From Nematostella vectensis (taxonomy: Eukaryota > Cnidaria > Anthozoa > Actiniaria > Edwardsiidae): a stretch of 64,000 bases of DNA. The stretch is taken from the NCBI RefSeq assembly GCF_932526225.1, contig NC_064042.1, positions 9,644,540 to 9,708,539 of the forward strand. Reading direction: 5' to 3'. Both the position numbers and the translations under genes were made by a program. The notes beneath the pieces were generated by a model that made no database searches, was not told the DNA's origin, and saw only the letters and a list, made by a program, of their open reading frames with translations. Below, piece after piece: positions 37,201 to 47,392 of this stretch (positions within the stretch are counted from its first letter, which is position 1; the number at the start of each line of letters is the position of its first letter).

Positions 37201-37642
37201 CACAGGCACAGCAGATCCAAGAACAAGAACTGTTAGCAAGTGTATTGTAACTTTCATTGCTTATTGAGCAGCATTTTGTGTGATACCATGCATCGCAGTA
37301 GTCGCACTGAATACCCTTCTGGTTGCATTTAACTGGTTTTGAGCATGCTCCACAGGGATACCGGTAGGTGGGACCGGGATTGAGAGGGATGTCCCCACTA
37401 AGAATGAGTAGGCGAAAGGCGAGTGAGCTTGGGTTACTTCTTGGAGCGATCAATTTTCTACGATTGGGATGAATATTGTTCATGAAAATTTTAACTTTGT
37501 CCAGGCTCATTTCAAAAAGTGCTGGTGAAATGAAGGGTCCGGCCTTAGACTCAATTAGTGGGCTCTGCCACCGTAATAAGAAATTCTGGAGATGTAGAGC
37601 AAAAAGGAGTACTATCAAGGGGGCCATGAGGTGGCCTGCCAT
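34223..37642 (-). pseudogene. LINE polyprotein: 2A-like, PHD, endonuclease, reverse transcriptase
   Basis: One minus-strand frame of 1,140 codons interrupted by only two TAG codons (37,096-37,094 and 35,914-35,912). After a hydrophobic start, a 2A-like LSGDIPLNPGP lies at residues 81-91. It is followed by a C4HC3 PHD finger (YPCGACSKPV, GIQCDYCDAWYH, WICCAC). The AP-endonuclease then shows NVNETHI, ITGDLNLP and GMSDHDLV. The reverse transcriptase shows the motifs IIMDFSKAFD, SSGVPQGTVLGPL and the catalytic FADDTLLY. The second TAG sits where related elements have a Trp in F(W)xYIKSKK, so it looks like a simple nonsense mutation. The first TAG separates the PHD part from the endonuclease; it could be the ancestral end of a separate ORF1 or another mutation. 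Copying would occur by target-primed reverse transcription. Confidence 0.88.
37370..37405 (-). other. 2A-like ribosome-skipping motif in LINE
   Basis: LILSGDIPLNPGP, about 90 residues from the start of the LINE frame and just before the PHD finger. The canonical 2A core is D(V/I)ExNPGP. Here the Glu is replaced by Pro while NPGP is intact. 2A-like peptides before PHD fingers are known in APE-type LINEs. Activity of this variant is uncertain. Confidence 0.7.
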
Positions 37643-38681
37643 TATGCCAGATATAATTATTATATATATATATTTTTTTTTAAAAGAATTACAGAAATAG
37701 TATTGTAGGTTATTTTCCGGTTATTACGGTTAAATAATTGTTTGATTGTATATAATTATTTGATTAGTTTCCCTTTCTTTTATTTAACTAGATCAATTAA
37801 TTATTAATAATCAATAATCAAGGTAAAATTAAGTAGAATAAAATAGTTAAAAGACTACAATGAAAATGCAGGGTGGCAAAAACAAGTTGGACTCGAGTCG
37901 CCCGTAAACTGAACCAACGCGCTCAGTCAACAATGCACTTAGAACCCACTGGTAGAAAAACTCCAAGCAGTATTACACAACAACGCAATCCGACCGCAAT
38001 CACTAACTCTTTGTCATCAACCCAACTGTGACTGGCCTACCGTGAGACTGACACAACAACAGCGCATCGCAATCAGGGCTCAGAAAAATATGCAAATCCT
38101 TCGCAGAATTTACAGGCGACTGATTTCGGAGCTGAATAAATTATTGTTTGTAAGTGAAGAATTATCCAAAATATCACTTAAGCTTATGGTGAAAACACAA
38201 AGTACAGTTTCAAACACAAGAAAACTAAGCCGGAAAAACAGGAGACAACGTGGGAAGTCAGTTTTTGTCGTAGGACAAAACGGCGGACAAAACAGTGTGA
38301 CAGAGTCACAACAGTAAAAATATAGAAATGGCGGGAAAGACTCACGAAGTGCAACCAGTTTAGTCAAGAAAGGCTACAGGAGAAACCTTATGGCAAAAGA
38401 AAACCCTCTTGTATTACCTTATGACCCTTCGCCTGTGATATTTGTGATACTCATGCGACTTCAATGATGCAACGCTGCATTCAAGAAATCCAAAAAATTT
38501 CAATTTTCAATACGCGAATTTCTGCCTTAAAATAAACTAATATTGCTATTCTCCAACTCTTCTATATAGTCAGTAAATGAGAATGAATGTTGTAATGGTT
38601 TGATGTCTGGCGAAATACCTTGAAGGCTCCACAACTCTCCACCTCGCTCTCCACTCTCCCAAGACCAAAACCGTGTCCAAT

Positions 38682-38872
38682 AAACTAGTATCCAAGTGAT
38701 ATCATCAGCTAAATTTAGAGGACTATTATACAAGCAATTTTAGCTCTAAGACAATACCACAGATAAACTAGTATCCAAGTGATATCATCAGTTAAAGTTA
38801 GAGGACTATTACACAAGCAATCTTAGCTCTAAGACAATACCACAGATAAACTAGTATCCAGGTGATATTTGG
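38682..38872 (+). repeat. 83-bp satellite, distal fragment
   Basis: About two and a half further units in the same orientation as 32,325-33,915, marking the far side of the LINE insertion. The last unit passes directly into the 48-bp repeat at GGTGATAT|TTGGAG. Confidence 0.92.
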
Positions 38873-39364
38873 AGTAGAACAGAATGATAATATTGAAGAA
38901 TTAGGGCTGACTGACTTTGGAGTAGAACAGGATGATAATATTGAAGAATTAGGGCTGACTGACTTTGGAGTAGAACAAAATGATAATGTTGAAGAATTAG
39001 GGCTGACTGACTTTGGAGTAGAACAGGATGATAATATTGAAGAATTAGGGCTGACTGACTTTGGAGTAGAACAAAATGATAATATTGAAGAATTAGGGCT
39101 GACTGACTTTGGAGTAGAACAAAATGATAATGTTGAAGAATTAGGGCTGGATGGCTTCCTGCGAGTAGAGAAGAGCATTTGATGTCCGTCTTTCCCGCCA
39201 GTTTTGTTTTTGGCGCCATCTTGCTTATTTGTCCCGCCAAAATCGACTCTTTTGCTATCCACCGCATTTATAGCAGAAATTACTTCTTCAAACTTCTTTG
39301 TTGATAAAAAATCAACTTTAGATAAATCTCTTTGCCGCAACAACCAGGCGCAGAGACCAAACAT
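38798..39364 (-). CDS. Hypothetical repeat protein within the TIR element
   Basis: A 188-residue minus frame. About 65 non-repetitive residues (MFGLCAWLLRQRDLSKVDFL, then STKKFEEVISAINAVDSKRV) lead into six copies of a 16-residue Ser/Pro-rich repeat, and the frame ends inside satellite DNA. The frame stays open upstream of the Met for about 35 codons, so the true start could be an earlier exon. I do not recognise a family. The non-repetitive part looks protein-like, but the repeat and tail may be read-through of satellite DNA. Confidence 0.35.
   Translation of the reverse strand: MFGLCAWLLRQRDLSKVDFLSTKKFEEVISAINAVDSKRVDFGGTNKQDGAKNKTGGKDGHQMLFSTRRKPSSPNSSTLSFCSTPKSVSPNSSILSFCSTPKSVSPNSSILSSCSTPKSVSPNSSTLSFCSTPKSVSPNSSILSSCSTPKSVSPNSSILSFCSTPNITWILVYLWYCLRAKIACVIVL
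38870..39150. repeat. 48-bp minisatellite, 6 units
   Basis: Unit: GGAGTAGAACAGGATGATAA, then TATTGAAGAATTAGGGCTGA and CTGACTTT. The period is divisible by three, so both strands carry an open 16-residue repeat: plus GVEQDDNIEELGLTDF, minus SVSPNSSILSFCSTPK. Confidence 0.93.
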
Positions 39365-40640
39365 GGTTGTGACGTATGTTTTCGGCTGTTTGTTGACGAG
39401 CTCCGACTCCGTAGATTGTATCTGATCGGTCTCGATGCTGCGAATCTCGTCGGGAAAAATTTAGAATAATTCGTTTCTGGCGAAGTCAATTGACCGGCAA
39501 CCACATACGTCTTTGTTGGCCACGTACCATCGCTTTTGGGGGGGAAGAGATGGCCCGGTCACTTCGTGAGCAGCACACGGGTCCGCCATCATCATCCCTC
39601 CCTCGCTTCTGCCTCTTCTGGTCGAGCGCAGCAATGCATGGTCTCCGAATACGAATTTGGCGCCCAAGTACAGTATTAACCGCAAGGAATGTATTAATCG
39701 TTGCATAGTAAGACGAAGTGTGAAAAATACAATATTGAACAGCAAAGGAACTAAACCAATCCGTAATCGTACTAGTAGCCTGCGTAGCAAGCGTTCCCGA
39801 GTGTTTCGAGCGAAAATAGAAACTCCGAGAATCAGAGGATACCGGCAAGGGGTTCGGCGAGTTTGCTCAAATTTGCTTGTCGAACACCTAGCCAATTTCC
39901 ACTGATTCTCTGGGTTTCTATCCCCTCCAAACACACACGGGAGCGCTTCCTTACGAAAACTACCAGGCGTTCGTTGCAAAGCACCGAGGAGACCTAAAAC
40001 GAGCCGATGATGGACAAATAACATTGACGTGCCATTGACGTGCAATAAAAAGCGCGGCCAACAGCAACTCCAGCAAACGAGCACGTTAGGAGACCATTTT
40101 TCCCGGGAGTTCTGCTACAGCTTTACTATGGCGACAAGAGTACAGTGGTTTTTCTCGCGTTGAAATCGCGCACCGGGCGCCAAGTAAATTTGAATCCGGA
40201 TAAAAACCTCTGCTGGTCAAGTTGTTTAGATTGCTTTCTAGCCCCTTTCTAACCCCGAAACTTTATTTAATATTATACTTTATTATATTGAGCTTACACT
40301 ACACTATCTCGCTCCCAATTTCATTGACGAGTCACAAAAAATTGTCTTTAAGAACTAGAAGTTCCTAGAGAAACTCTCAGCCATGATAGGTTAGGTGGGC
40401 TGTTGTGGTAAAATAAACCTCTTTTTTTATGACGAAGAAACTGTTCATCAAGCTCCCAACAAGCCTCTATTTACAGACTTCGAGACCGTGAAGGCCTGTT
40501 CTGTTTTTGGGAGAAACACGAATCCTATCTTAAGTAATACAATTAGGCACCACAAATATGCTAACATATTATACCTAACGCCTTTACTCCTAATGATTGA
40601 CACCAACTAACACGTTTAGTCACCCCCCGCGAATTATTCT
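39365..40640. other. Right interior of the TIR element, foldback remnant
   Basis: No convincing gene. An imperfect inverted repeat spans about 39,777-39,950 (CGAGAATCAGAGGAT-type left arm against AGAGAATCAGTGG on the other strand, each preceded by GCG(T/C)TCCCG), probably an old MITE. The minus frame at 39,461-40,084 reads across this element and is not supported. Confidence 0.5.
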
Positions 40641-40664
40641 TTTCCCTCTCAAAGCTCCTCATGT

Positions 40665-41112
40665 CCAGCACGGTCGCAGTTGCAGCCCGGCGCAGTCTCA
40701 GTACAGCCTCATCCTCAGTACTGCACAGTTCAAGCCTGGCCAAGTCCAGCACGGTCGCAGTCTCAGCACAGGCTCATTCTCAGTACTGCACAGTTAAAGC
40801 CTGGCCCAAGTCCAGCACGGTCGAAGTCTCAGCACAGGCTCATTCTCAGTACTGCACAGTTCAAGCCTGGCCCAAGTCCAGCACGGTCCGGCGCAGTCTC
40901 AGCACAGCCTCATCCTCAGTACTGCACAGTTAAAGCCTTGCCAAGTCCAGCACGGTCCGGCGCAGTCTCAGCACAGCCTCATCCTCAGTACTGCACAGTT
41001 AAAGCCGGCCCAAGTCCAGCACGGTCGCAGTTGCAGTCCGGCGCAGTCTCAGCACAGCCTCATCCTCAGTACTGCACAGTTCAAGCCTGGCCAAGTCCAG
41101 CACGGTCGCAGT
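40665..41112 (+). repeat. About 66-bp minisatellite, right part
   Basis: Resumes the array of 30,700-31,006 in the same orientation, with about seven units containing TCCAGCACGGTCGCAGT and AGCCTCATCCTCAGTACTGC. Before the insertion the two parts were one array behind the recombinase gene. Confidence 0.9.
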
Positions 41113-41800
41113 CAGCACCAGTGCCTGATCCTACTGATGGACAGCGCCCGAGTCCCCGACCAGTGCCCCATCCTACTAATGGACAGCGCCCGAGTCAGCA
41201 CCAGCGCCTGATCCTACTGATGGACAGCGCCAGAGTCCCCGACCAGTGCCCGATCCTACTGATGGACAGCGCCACAGTCCCCGACCAGTTCCCGATCCTG
41301 CTGATGGACAGCGCCAGAGTCAGCACCAGCGCCTGATCCTACTGATGGACAGCGCCAGAGTCCCCGACCAGTGCCCGATCCTGCTGATGGACAGCGCCAC
41401 AGTCCCCGACCAGTTCCCGATCCTGCTGATGGACAGCGCCAGAGTCAGCACCAGTGCCTGATCCTACTGATGGACAGCGCCCGAGTCAGCACCAGTGCCT
41501 GATCCTACTGATGGACAGCGCCCGAGTTAGCACCAGCGCCTGATCCTACTGATGGACAGCGCCCGAGTCAGCACCAGTGCCTGATCCTACTGATGGACAG
41601 CGCCCGAGTCAGCACCAGCGCCTCATCCTACTGATGGACAGCGCCAGAGTCCCGACCAGTGCCCGATCCTACTGATGGACAGCGCCAGAGTCCTCGACCA
41701 GTGCCCGATCCTACTGATGGACAGCGCCCGAGTCAGCACCAGCGCCTGATCCTACTGATGGACAGCGCCAGAGTCCTCAACCAGTGCCTGATATCACTGA
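41113..41800 (+). repeat. 41-bp minisatellite, about 16 units
   Basis: Unit GTCAGCACCAGCGCCTGATC followed by CTACTGATGGACAGCGCCCGA. Alternate units carry GTCCCCGACCAGTGCCCGATC instead. GC-rich. Open frames across it are artefacts. Confidence 0.93.
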
Positions 41801-42346
41801 CCTCTACAATCTCATCTTAAATATCCAGCATTTCATGATAAAAACTGGGCAACAATGAGCCCTTGGCAAGGATGATACCCCGATCTATTGGTCGATAATA
41901 CCGTATATTTCTATGCGGGGGGACCAAGAGGCCATTATCAACACAAGAGCAATAAAAGGAACTTTAACCTCAATTTCTACACACATTAGCTTCATCGTCA
42001 TTCACCATATCCTGCCTACCACAACATGCCTCGAACCTCGCCGACTCTCCCTCAGTCACGTAGTCCGCTATCTTTAGATCACAAAATGGACAATCGTAAT
42101 ATCCGTCCTCCCCCAACTCTATATGAATCCCTACATCACAACCCACTCTATATACTAGTTGAAGAAAATATACCCCTACGCGACGCTATGGCACAGCCTT
42201 AAACGCACCCATATAAACAATAAATATATAGACCAAATTATATGACTAGCGGTACTATCATCGGGCTGTAGGCTACGTACTACACGGACGACGGCGTAGA
42301 CGGCATCGTAAACGGCACATGATGGGGTGGACTGAGCGACTCATGG
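41801..42346. other. No gene recognised
   Basis: Unique AT-rich sequence that becomes GC-rich towards 42,290. No repeat or coding feature is seen. Confidence 0.5.
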
Positions 42347-42577
42347 ATGGACGGCGTCAACCTGGACTGGCTCGACGACGAGGAGCTAAACGAGCTGCTA
42401 CGCATCGCGCTTGAGACGCTAGTAGAGCTGAGAGACAGAAAGGAGAAGTCGACACGTGGCAGTGACGAGCACTATGAGGCGAAACGGGGGGTCAGCATCC
42501 TCGAGAAGTGCGTGGCACTTATCAAGTTCGTCAAGAGGGAGAGGGAGGTGGAGGGCGCCACCATAAACACAGCCTAG
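42347..42577 (+). CDS. Small hypothetical protein, 76 residues
   Basis: ATG at 42,347 to TAG. The product begins MDGVNLDWLDDEELNELLRI and is highly charged with a helical look (ETLVELRDRKEKSTRG, LIKFVKREREVEG). Strong G/C preference at third codon positions contrasts with the flanks and suggests real coding. A stop lies 12 codons upstream. No family is recognised. It could be an exon of a larger gene or a fragment of a mobile element. Confidence 0.35.
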   Translation: MDGVNLDWLDDEELNELLRIALETLVELRDRKEKSTRGSDEHYEAKRGVSILEKCVALIKFVKREREVEGATINTA

Positions 42578-42712
42578 GCCCAGAGTCAGCGTTTCCAAGA
42601 GATGTACCCCCGCCAGTATATAAGCAATACAGTGCTCGTGGATCACACCAGCCAGCAGACAGGCGACACAGTGCTCGCGGATCACATCATCCACCCAGCA
42701 CATAAGCGACAC

Positions 42713-42885
42713 AGAGCCCACCCACAGAGCCCACCCACAGAGCCCACCCACAGAGCCCACCCACAGAGCCCACCCACAGAGCCCACCCAGCGCCTTCCAA
42801 GAGACGGCCACCCAGCACCTTCCAAGAGACGGCCACCCAGCACCTTCCAAGAGACGGCCACCCAGCAGATAAGTGACAGAGAACC
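42713..42885 (+). repeat. 13-bp and 25-bp tandem repeats
   Basis: About six copies of AGAGCCCACCCAC, followed by three copies of a 25-bp unit built on CACCTTCCAAGAGACGGCCA. GC-rich and non-coding. Confidence 0.88.
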
Positions 42886-42969
42886 CACCCAGCAGATAAG
42901 TGATATAGCTTTTGGCGAGGTTGAGCTCATTAATTCTAATGCGCTGAACCCGCCAAAACGCTATACTAC

Positions 42970-43522
42970 TGCGGGGACAAGGGTTTGTCACGTAGGTTAT
43001 GTGTACCAAGGCGGGGACAAGAGTTTGTCACGTGGGTTATCTGTACCAAGGCGGGGACAAGAGTTTGTCACGCGTGTTATCTGTATCAAGGCGAGGACAA
43101 GGGTTTGTCACGCGGGTTATGTGTACCAAGGCGGGGAAAAGAGTTTGTCACGAAAGTTATCTGTACCAAGGCGGGGACAAGAGTTTGTCACGCGGGTTAT
43201 CTGTATCAAGGGGGGACAAGGGTTTGTCACGCGGGTTATCTGTATCAAGGCGGGGGCAAGAGTTTGACACGCAGGTTATCTGTACCAAGGCGGGGACAAG
43301 GGTTTGTCACGCGGGTTATCTGTATCAAGGGGGGGAGAAGGGTGTGTCACGCGGGTTATCTGTACCAAGGCGGGGACAAGAGTTTGACACGCGGGTTATC
43401 TGTATCTAGGGGGAGACAAGAGTTTGTCACGCGGGTTATCTGTACCAAGGCGGGGACAAGAGATGGTCACGCGGGTTATCTGTACCAGGGCGGGGACAAG
43501 GGTTTGTCACGAAGATTTATCT
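42970..43522 (+). repeat. 40-bp minisatellite, about 14 units
   Basis: Unit GGGGACAAGAGTTTGTCACG followed by CGGGTTATCTGTACCAAGGC. Unrelated to the 40-bp intronic array. Open frames across it (179 and 221 codons) are artefacts of the repeat. Confidence 0.93.
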
Positions 43523-44173
43523 GAAATCTCATAAATTCGGCACACAGGCTTTCGACATCCTTATCATTAGCATTACCACATTCCTTTTGTCAGGTATTGA
43601 AAGGAAACTTATTTTTCGACGCCAAAGATTCACGATAATTAGGGTAAGCCGGTTACTTTATGCAAATCTAATACACTGCGAACCCTCACGTGACACAACA
43701 GGATTTTATGTACTTTATTGAAGGAATTCCTTACTTACTTCTACCTTTTCTATTTATCGCATTTAGTACGAAATTTGGCGTCGTTTTAGTAGAATTTGAA
43801 AATGCTGGAAAGAAACTCGTTTTCTTTCGATCTCTGCTCAAATTCATAACATTTGCGAAGACAGCTGAATGACTACTTTATAGTCAGCCAGCGTATCATT
43901 TATTTTGAACAATTGCAATTTGAATAAATTTTAAAAGATTTTACAAACTGATTAAAGGTCAAGACATTAAATACAAGCGAATTCCTAATTAATTTATCAA
44001 AGAAATTAACCCTCGTACGAAGAAAAGCTTGTTAGTTTGTTAAAAGACGCAACGAGAACAAATAAAAAGAGAGTAAATTCGAAGAGTAAGTACGCAGCTG
44101 CTTTGTCCTCTATTATCTTTGTTCGACAAAGGAGTTCTTTTGTCTCTATTCTTCTCGTTCTTTGTGTCGAAAT
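43523..44173. other. No gene recognised
   Basis: AT-rich unique sequence between the minisatellite and the BEL/Pao element. A 60-codon frame at 43,690-43,872 has no recognisable domain. Confidence 0.5.
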
Positions 44174-44179
44174 GCGGAT

Positions 44180-44624
44180 TGTGGCGGTAAACGTTGCACG
44201 AGAGTAAAATTCCAACACGTCATAACTGTAACACGGACGATTTTATTTAACAACTTATCTGCCATTGAGACGGTACTAACGGTGATGACGGTATGTCGGT
44301 AATGACGATAGTGACGATAATGACGGTTGCTGCGATAAACAACAGGAAAATAGCTTAATACAAACAAGTTACAAGCAGGCTGAATGTTCTACAAAGTACG
44401 GCGACGTTACGTATACAGATAATTTTACGAATGCTAGCAAATAAACGGAACGAGATACTTATAAATGATGTGAGCTCTTTCAGACCGGTGAACTGTGCTT
44501 AAATCGACGGTAATTTACATTGATTTATACTAAGAATGTGTGAACGCAAAATAAACAAATGGAAAATAAGCAAAGAGAAAAAAAATGCTATTTATATTAA
44601 ATGCTGCGGAATGTCGCAGTAATA
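44180..44624 (-). repeat. 3' LTR of BEL/Pao element
   Basis: Starts TGTGGCGGTAAACGTTGCAC in plus orientation and ends TGCTGCGGAATGTCGCAGTA plus ATA. Compared with the 5' LTR it has about 35 extra bases after TGCGATAAACA. Confidence 0.88.
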
Positions 44625-44737
44625 TCTGGCTCCCTTAAGAGTCTACGGGACTCTTACTTTTCTTATGCTTGTCTATACTACGTTTTGTGAGTTACAGTGT
44701 TCAAAGGCTCCCCGATGGGGAATTCCCTGGTCTCGAT

Positions 44738-46544
44738 CTAGTGCGATCCTGCCTCAGTGCTGTCATCGCGCTTCCTTGATTCGTCAGTGCTGTCTTCGTG
44801 TTCCAGCAACAATACGAGCTTGTGAACGGGTCTCTCCAGTGTAGTGGTTGCTGTCTTGATTCTTGCTGATCTCACCAATCCTCTGTCATCAGGTTTCACT
44901 TCGATCACTTTTGCTAGCTTCCAGTGACCTCTTGGCGTGTCGTCATCAGCGAGCAGGACAATGTCTCCGACTGCGATGTTTCTTTTGGTATCACACCATT
45001 TGTGTCGTTTCTGGAGGTTTTGCAGATATTCTTTCTTCCATCTCGACCAGAATAACTCCGTGAGATACTGCACGCGACGCCATCGTTTTCTGAGGTACAG
45101 GTCTGGTCTTTGGAAGCTCCCAGGCGGTGGCATTACCAGCTTCGTCTTGATTGTTAATATGTTATTTGGCGTCAGAGGCGTTAGATCTTCAGGGTCATCA
45201 TACATATGAGTGAGCGGTCTGCTGTTGATGATGCACTCATACTCTGCCATAAGGGTTCGTAGAGATTCGGCATCCAAGGCGTGACCTTGCTCCTTCAGAA
45301 GGGCTGCAAATATAGATCTCACAGAGCAGATCTGCCTTTCCCATGATCCTCCCATATGGGACGCTGTTGGGGGACTCTTCTTCCATACTATCCAATCCGC
45401 CTCAAACTGGCTTCTGACATACTCCCCGATCTTCTTATCTTCCATCTTCCATCTCTTCTAAAGCGCGGCGTAGTTCTCTCTCGCTTCCCATAAAATTCCA
45501 TTATCTGACGGATTGGTCCTCTTCTTGCCACAAAGCGTCTGATTGCGTTGATGCAGGAGTCTGTATCTAAGGTATCTGTCGCCATGCAGGAGAAAATGAC
45601 ACCGTACCTCTTGAATTTTTTTCGTCGTTCTTTGATTATGTACGGGCCAAAGTAATCGACCCCACAGAATGTAAAGGGCCAAGCAAGCGTTACGCGGTCT
45701 CTAGGTAAGTCAGCCATCTTCTGTTCTGAAACCTTGCCTCGAAGGCGGCGACATGAAACACAGCGAGAGATATTATATCTGACTACGGAGTTGCATTTCG
45801 GGATCCACCAGCGACTTCTAATTTGATTTAACGTCATACCTCTTCCTCCATGTGCGACCTTGCGATGAGCATCAAGAACGATCAGCCTAGTTACATGCCC
45901 TTTTCTTGGCAGGATAATGGGGTGCTTACACTCGTCTGAGAGTTCATCTGATTTCCTTAGTCTACCTCCGACGCGAAGCAGTCCATCATTCCCAAAGGAT
46001 GGGTCTAGACGATACAAAGGACTTGATTTCTTGATCTTTGTGTTGTCGTGAGCTGTAAATTGATTGCTCAAAACGGCGATCTCTTCTCTAAAGGAAACTT
46101 CCTGGATGATCTTCAGAATCTTGATCTCTGCTTCTTGTACCTCTGACACTGTTAAGGGTCTTAACCCGTTTGCATTTTCTTGAAGCTCTTCACGTTTTGT
46201 TCCTAGTCTTCTAATCCAAGAAACTGCGGCTTTGAGCTTATGCCAACTCGATATCTTGCCGAAACGTCGGACGATGTCTTCTTTGTCAGTGGATGCTTGG
46301 GATGGGACGATATAGGTAGTAGTCTCATCACTTTTAATGCCTTGAACATCTTCTTCAGCGGCCTTGTTCTCAGGCCATTCGCTCTCTTCTGTCCACAGAA
46401 ACGCAGGACCTTTACTCCAATTGTCATGTGATATTCGCGTGGCTCTTGCGAGAGATCTCCGTCCTTCCACCAGAAAAATCTGAGGAAGTCTCTATGTGGT
46501 TCGAACACCCGGACTTGGTGAAACATTGCCTCCACATCTCCCAT
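44738..46544 (-). pseudogene. BEL/Pao RT remnant, integrase and C-terminal domain
   Basis: Three overlapping minus frames. 46,544-46,203 continues RT (GDVEAMFHQVRV, FFWWKDGD, EYHMT) but lacks the catalytic YxDD region and RNase H. 46,470-45,388 carries the integrase zinc-binding H2C2 motif (AHRKVAHGG, CVSCRRLRG) and the first catalytic Asp in GVDYFGP. A frameshift near 45,500 places the second Asp (PSDNGILW) in another frame. 45,445-44,738 carries SHMGGSWERQICSVR and the Pao C-terminal domain (WSRWKKEYLQNLQKRH, GDIVLLADD). All coding steps needed for transposition are present only in damaged form. Confidence 0.82.
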
Positions 46545-46559
46545 GAAGCCGGCTGGCTT

Positions 46560-47324
46560 TTATCGGAATTTAGTTAGAACGCCAGGTAGGGAGCTTGTTA
46601 AATCAGGACCCTGAAGGAGTTTCTCGTTGAGCGACGTTCCCTTGAACTTTGCACTACAGTCGAATACAACACGGATTTTGTCAGGCTTTTTTGGATGGTA
46701 AATCAAGAGACCAACTTGCGGGTTTGGTATCAGCGGTGGTATTTTATCTGCTATGCGAATGGTATGAGTCCACATCTTAGCGTGTTCGGCAGTTGGAATC
46801 TCTTGACGTGTTGCAGGTATTTCTGACCTCGTGTACGTTTTGGGAAGTGACAAGTTGACGGTTCCATTAAGATCAGAGACAGTCAGACCATGGACAACAG
46901 TTGTTTCTTGAGCGTCGGTCCCATTTATAGTCTTGACCTTCAGTGTACTTCTTACACCAACAGCGCCGAGCATTTCGTTGAGATCTTCAGAGATAAAGGT
47001 ACCTGTACTGCAGCTATCCAACATTGCGTAGGTTTTTATTTCTCCTTCTTTAAACTTGACGATGATTGGAACGATGGGCATACAGCTTACAACTTCTTCC
47101 TCCTTAGTACTTATTCTTGCGTTTGTAACTGATTGACCAGGTCCCTCTCTATTTTGTGAGCCGGTTTGCGCTGATGCATCTTGTGTAGTGTTTGAGCTAC
47201 GTCTTCTTGAAGGTCTGAAGTCATCGTCATGTAAACCGGTTGGGTGGTTCCTTTTGCACTTCTTACATGTACGCTTTGCAAAACATCCTCTGATCTCTGA
47301 TACAATCCATAGCACGCGTAGCAA
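46560..47324 (-). pseudogene. BEL/Pao protease and start of reverse transcriptase
   Basis: A 254-codon minus frame: a Cys/His remnant ([13 protein letters not shown]), then a retropepsin-like motif [13 protein letters not shown], where the usual Gly of DSG is Cys. Next comes [20 protein letters not shown], the start of the reverse transcriptase. A stop follows at 46,560. The protease-to-RT linker is much shorter than usual, suggesting a deletion near 46,730. Confidence 0.75.
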
Positions 47325-47392
47325 CGTTTATTCTCTTGGAGAAAGGTTTGTCTGTCTCTTAGGGATTTCTTAAGGTATTCTCTGCAATCATC

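Larger units (their letters stand above)
33916..38681 (-). mobile_element. Full-length APE-type non-LTR retrotransposon (CR1/L2/Rex-like LINE)
   Basis: A minus-strand element of about 4.77 kb inserted into the 83-bp satellite. ATAA occurs on both sides (33,912-33,915 and 38,682-38,685) and is consistent with a short target duplication. The 5' end is near 38,681 (GGACACGG...), with a leader of about 1 kb that contains no convincing gene. The coding part is 37,642-34,223. The 3' region (34,200-33,940) is a long A/T-rich tract that ends, on the element strand, in a TGTAGATGTAGATG microsatellite, a common tail type in this clade. Domain order: 2A-like motif, PHD finger, AP endonuclease, reverse transcriptase. 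The near-intact frame implies recent activity. Confidence 0.88.
31007..40664. mobile_element. 9.66-kb insertion bounded by 24-bp terminal inverted repeats
   Basis: Left end (31,007-31,030) reads ACATGAGGAGCTTTGATAGG and on through GAAA. The right end (40,641-40,664) is its reverse complement with one mismatch. Both ends abut the same minisatellite, which continues across the insert. The termini and the interrupted host repeat together indicate a DNA-transposon-like insertion. I see no clear target duplication; about four bases of the repeat unit seem missing. The interior holds two unrecognised reading frames near the ends (31,655-32,269 plus; 38,798-39,364 minus), an 83-bp satellite and a nested LINE. 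No transposase family motif was identified, so the class is unknown. Confidence 0.65.

Noticed and set aside
34223-37642. Reassignment of TAG to sense, suggested by two in-frame TAG codons in the LINE and one in the collagen block
   Set aside because: TAG also ends other plausible frames, the Gag frame is broken by TAA, and decay by point mutation explains these sites more simply.
39461-40084. 207-codon minus frame at the right end of the TIR element
   Set aside because: It reads through a foldback remnant, has no domain, and its composition is not protein-like.
41246-43524. Open frames in the 41-bp, 13-bp and 40-bp arrays at 41.2-43.5 kb
   Set aside because: They are periodicity artefacts with no non-repetitive coding part. 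The 76-codon frame at 42,347 is the only exception kept.
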